64,000 bases of DNA, taken from contig NZ_JADMKU010000012.1 in NCBI RefSeq assembly GCF_018219815.1, positions 1 to 64,000 of the forward strand. The letters are read 5' to 3'. This document shows positions 61,769 through 64,000 of this stretch, one piece after another (the first letter of the stretch is position 1; each line of letters opens with the position of its first letter). Origin of the DNA: Thalassovita aquimarina (GTDB lineage: Bacteria; Pseudomonadota; Alphaproteobacteria; Rhodobacterales; Rhodobacteraceae). Below the pieces are notes generated by a model. The model made no database searches. It saw only the letters and a program-made list of their open reading frames with translations, and had not been told where the DNA came from. A program made the translations under genes and the position numbers.

Positions 61769-62608
61769 TCAGTGCGCCATGAAGACCGGAAGCTGCGCCT
61801 TTTCCAGCATGTCGCGGGTGGCACCGCCCATGATCGCTTCGCGGAACCGCGAATGGCCATAAGCCCCCATCACCACCATGTCCGCGCCGGTATCGGTCGC
61901 GTGCCGCAGAATGACATCGGAAATCCGCGGCAGGGTTTTCGACAGCACGTCGATTTCCGTCCGGACGCCGTGGCGCGCGAGGAATTGCGACAGCAGGCCG
62001 CCGGGATCGGAACGATTTGGTCCGTGGGTGGGCGGGTCGATGACCACGACACGCACTGATTCCGCGTTTTCGAGGATCGGCAGGGCGGCGCGCACCGCCG
62101 CCATCGCCTCGTTGCTTTCGTTCCAGGCAATGATGATCCGCTTGGGATCGTCAACATTGCCGCCATCCACCGGCAGTACCATCGCTGGAACCTTGCCGTC
62201 GAACATGGCCGCCTCGACGATCGGTTCCAGTTCGGCACCGCGGTTTTCACCATAGGGTTGCGGCAGCACCGCCATGTCGGAGAACCGTGCATGGGCGGCG
62301 ACGTGACGCCCGATATCGGCCAGCTGCGCCACGCCCATTTCCGTGTTCCAGCGGATGCCGCTTTTCGTCAGCCTTTCCTTCACCTTGTCTTCGACTTCCT
62401 TGGCCTCTTCATGGGCCCGGGTGATCGTTTCCTGCAGCACCATCGCGTTCGCGCCGGCGTAGTAATACCCGGTTTGGGTCCGGTCCACACCGAGGCAGAG
62501 GACGTCGAGATGGGCATCACACGCATTGGCGAGAGCGATTCCCTTCTCGAGCACGGGCTCTACGAGGTCTGGATCGGTCAGCACCGAGAATAATGTTTTA
62601 TAGGCCAT
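61769..62608 (-). CDS. uspA: Universal stress protein, tandem UspA type
   Basis: The protein has 279 residues from MAYKTLFSVLTD (ATG at 62608 after AGAGGG). The second half has the ATP-binding-like motif ADMVVMGAYGHSRFREAIMGG of UspA; the first half is a degenerate copy. The gene sits between fnrL and ccoN and is divergent from ccoN, with two FNR boxes in the gap. It is probably induced at low oxygen. Confidence 0.92.
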   Translation of the reverse strand: MAYKTLFSVLTDPDLVEPVLEKGIALANACDAHLDVLCLGVDRTQTGYYYAGANAMVLQETITRAHEEAKEVEDKVKERLTKSGIRWNTEMGVAQLADIGRHVAAHARFSDMAVLPQPYGENRGAELEPIVEAAMFDGKVPAMVLPVDGGNVDDPKRIIIAWNESNEAMAAVRAALPILENAESVRVVVIDPPTHGPNRSDPGGLLSQFLARHGVRTEIDVLSKTLPRISDVILRHATDTGADMVVMGAYGHSRFREAIMGGATRDMLEKAQLPVFMAH

Positions 62609-62671
62609 AATTTCCCTCTTTGGTTCAGGACCGCATGAAGGGCACATTACGGGCGGCATTTCGATACGACT

Positions 62672-62685
62672 TTGATACGGGTCAA
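62672..62685. promoter_or_regulatory. FNR box TTGATACGGGTCAA (uspA-proximal)
   Basis: TTGATACGGGTCAA matches the FNR consensus at 9 of 10 fixed bases. It lies 64 bases upstream of the uspA ATG, a good distance for activation, and 146 bases before ccoN. Confidence 0.8.
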
Positions 62686-62724
62686 TAAAAATCCGATGGG
62701 CGTGACAAAAAGGCGAACCGGGTT

Positions 62725-62738
62725 TTGATGCAGATCAA
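62725..62738. promoter_or_regulatory. FNR box TTGATGCAGATCAA (ccoN-proximal)
   Basis: TTGATGCAGATCAA is a perfect match to TTGAT-N4-ATCAA. It lies 93 bases before ccoN, a usual position for activation of ccoNOQP by FnrL. Confidence 0.92.
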
Positions 62739-62831
62739 GGTAGTTCTTGCCCCCCAGGCGCATTAAACGCCCAGTCTGGAACCGCCCGCGCGGCATCCGA
62801 ATCGTGCGGGTCAGAGACGAAGGGACGAAAA

Positions 62832-64000
62832 ATGGTTAACTATATCAAGCTGATCGCGCTTGGTCTGGTCACGCTTCTGGCGTTGATCGCGGCCAATTAC
62901 GGACGCGATCTGGCCTATACGGTGAACGCGCTGGAAATCGCGCTGTTCTCGTTTGTGGCCTTTATATTCATCCTGCGACGCACGGACGAACCGGCGGGCA
63001 GGAATGTTTCCGGGGAATATATGGATGGCGTGGTCCGCTATGGCGTGATCGCCACCGCACTCTGGGGTGTCGTCGGGTTCCTGGTCGGGGTGACTATCGC
63101 ATTCCAGCTGGCCTTCCCGATGCTCAACTTCGAATGGGCCGAGGGCCTTGTCAATTTCGGCCGCATGCGCCCGCTGCACACGTCGGCGGTGATTTTCGCG
63201 TTCGGGGGCAACGCGCTGATCGCTACCTCGTTCTACGTGGTTCAGCGGACATCTGCGGCACGCCTGTGGGGCGGCAACCTCGCGTGGTTCGTGTTCTGGG
63301 GCTACCAGCTGGTGATCGTGCTGGCCGCGAGCGGCTATCTTCTGGGAGCAACCCAGTCGAAGGAATATGCCGAACCGGAATGGTATGTTGACTGGTGGCT
63401 GACCATTGTCTGGGTCGCCTATCTCGCCGTTTTCGTCGGCACCATCGTCAAGCGGAAGGAACCCCACATCTACGTGGCGAACTGGTTCTACCTGTCCTTC
63501 ATCATCACCGTCGCGATGCTGCATGTCGTGAACAACCTGGCGATCCCGGTCTCGGTCTTCGGATCGAAGTCGGTTCAGGTCTTCTCGGGGGTGCAGGACG
63601 CAATGACCCAGTGGTGGTACGGCCACAACGCCGTCGGCTTCTTCCTGACCGCGGGGTTCCTGGGCATGATGTACTACTTCGTGCCGAAACAGGCCGAACG
63701 CCCGGTCTATTCCTACAAGCTGTCGATCATCCACTTCTGGGCGCTGATCTTCATCTATATCTGGGCCGGTCCGCACCACCTGCACTATACCGCGCTGCCT
63801 GACTGGGCATCGACGCTGGGCATGGTGTTCTCGATCGTGCTGTGGATGCCCTCCTGGGGTGGCATGATCAACGGTCTGATGACCCTGTCGGGCGCCTGGG
63901 ACAAGCTGCGCACCGATCCGGTCATCCGGATGATGGTGATCTCGATCGGGTTCTACGGCATGTCGACATTCGAGGGTCCGATGATGTCGATCCGCGCGGT
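62832..64000 (+). CDS. ccoN: cbb3-type cytochrome c oxidase subunit I (3' end beyond the window)
   Basis: The first 389 residues run from ATG 62832 with no stop before 64000, so the gene continues. A heme-copper oxidase core is visible: [19 protein letters not shown] holds an axial heme His, [21 protein letters not shown] carries the copper-ligand His in YGHNAV, and [16 protein letters not shown] gives further Cu ligands. It is the catalytic subunit of the high-affinity oxidase used at low oxygen. FNR control is clear from the perfect box upstream. ccoO, ccoQ and ccoP should follow outside the window. Confidence 0.97.
   Translation, partial: MVNYIKLIALGLVTLLALIAANYGRDLAYTVNALEIALFSFVAFIFILRRTDEPAGRNVSGEYMDGVVRYGVIATALWGVVGFLVGVTIAFQLAFPMLNFEWAEGLVNFGRMRPLHTSAVIFAFGGNALIATSFYVVQRTSAARLWGGNLAWFVFWGYQLVIVLAASGYLLGATQSKEYAEPEWYVDWWLTIVWVAYLAVFVGTIVKRKEPHIYVANWFYLSFIITVAMLHVVNNLAIPVSVFGSKSVQVFSGVQDAMTQWWYGHNAVGFFLTAGFLGMMYYFVPKQAERPVYSYKLSIIHFWALIFIYIWAGPHHLHYTALPDWASTLGMVFSIVLWMPSWGGMINGLMTLSGAWDKLRTDPVIRMMVISIGFYGMSTFEGPMMSIRA

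Overview
The window is a GC-rich alphaproteobacterial chromosome segment, most likely from a Rhodobacteraceae (Roseobacter-group) organism. This rests on gene content and order: uvrC-pgsA-moaD-moaE; an F0-only ATP synthase operon with a split b/b' stalk; ffh, three GNAT genes, an AroQ chorismate mutase and rpsP; hemN and fnrL divergent across an FNR box, then uspA and ccoN; and an hmgA/fahA homogentisate cluster carrying a DUF2783 gene. No rRNA, CRISPR array, insertion sequence or integrase was found. The only tRNA seen is tRNA-Ala(GGC).

Bases 1-5900 look acquired. They are visibly more AT-rich than the rest and hold a 1296-residue protein with a C-terminal PD-(D/E)XK nuclease signature, an XRE regulator, an RNase H-like orphan and an HD phosphohydrolase broken by an in-frame stop. 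They abut the 3' end of the tRNA-Ala gene, a typical island insertion point. From 6.1 to 18.9 kb the content is core: a metallopeptidase, a GntR regulator, ion antiporters, SppA, an SDR, uvrC with a possible coupled leader ORF, a two-component module with a molybdopterin-domain-like partner, pgsA and moaDE.

The stretch 18.9-31.8 kb is a catabolic region and the most interesting part. A minus-strand operon (P450, glutamine-synthetase-like ligase, [2Fe-2S] ferredoxin) is divergent from a class I glutamine amidotransferase. Together they look like a gamma-glutamylation route for an amine: ligate glutamate, oxidise, then release glutamate. Next come a PLP aromatic-amino-acid-type decarboxylase, an HpcH/HpaI aldolase and a GntR regulator. 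Similar palindromic elements (TTAACATGTTAA and TTAACTTGTTAC) lie upstream of both units, suggesting one regulon. The homogentisate genes (hmgA, fahA, an MBL-fold protein, an FAD monooxygenase, DUF2783) follow, with a divergent MarR gene.

The segment 31.8-42.6 kb is a translation/secretion block on the minus strand (ffh, GNATs, chorismate mutase, rpsP, rimM, trmD, rplS, rpmE). It is interrupted by bluB, a dienelactone hydrolase, yegP, a small unknown gene and, on the opposite strand, a phosphotransferase pseudogene that has lost its metal-binding segment. The rest holds a membrane protein, an azoreductase, a small secreted protein, LysR/EamA and ArsR genes, the F0 operon, pheA, a membrane-anchored cytochrome c, a Yej-type peptide ABC transporter, and an oxygen-responsive block (hemN, fnrL, uspA, ccoN) with three FNR boxes. 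ccoN runs off the window end.
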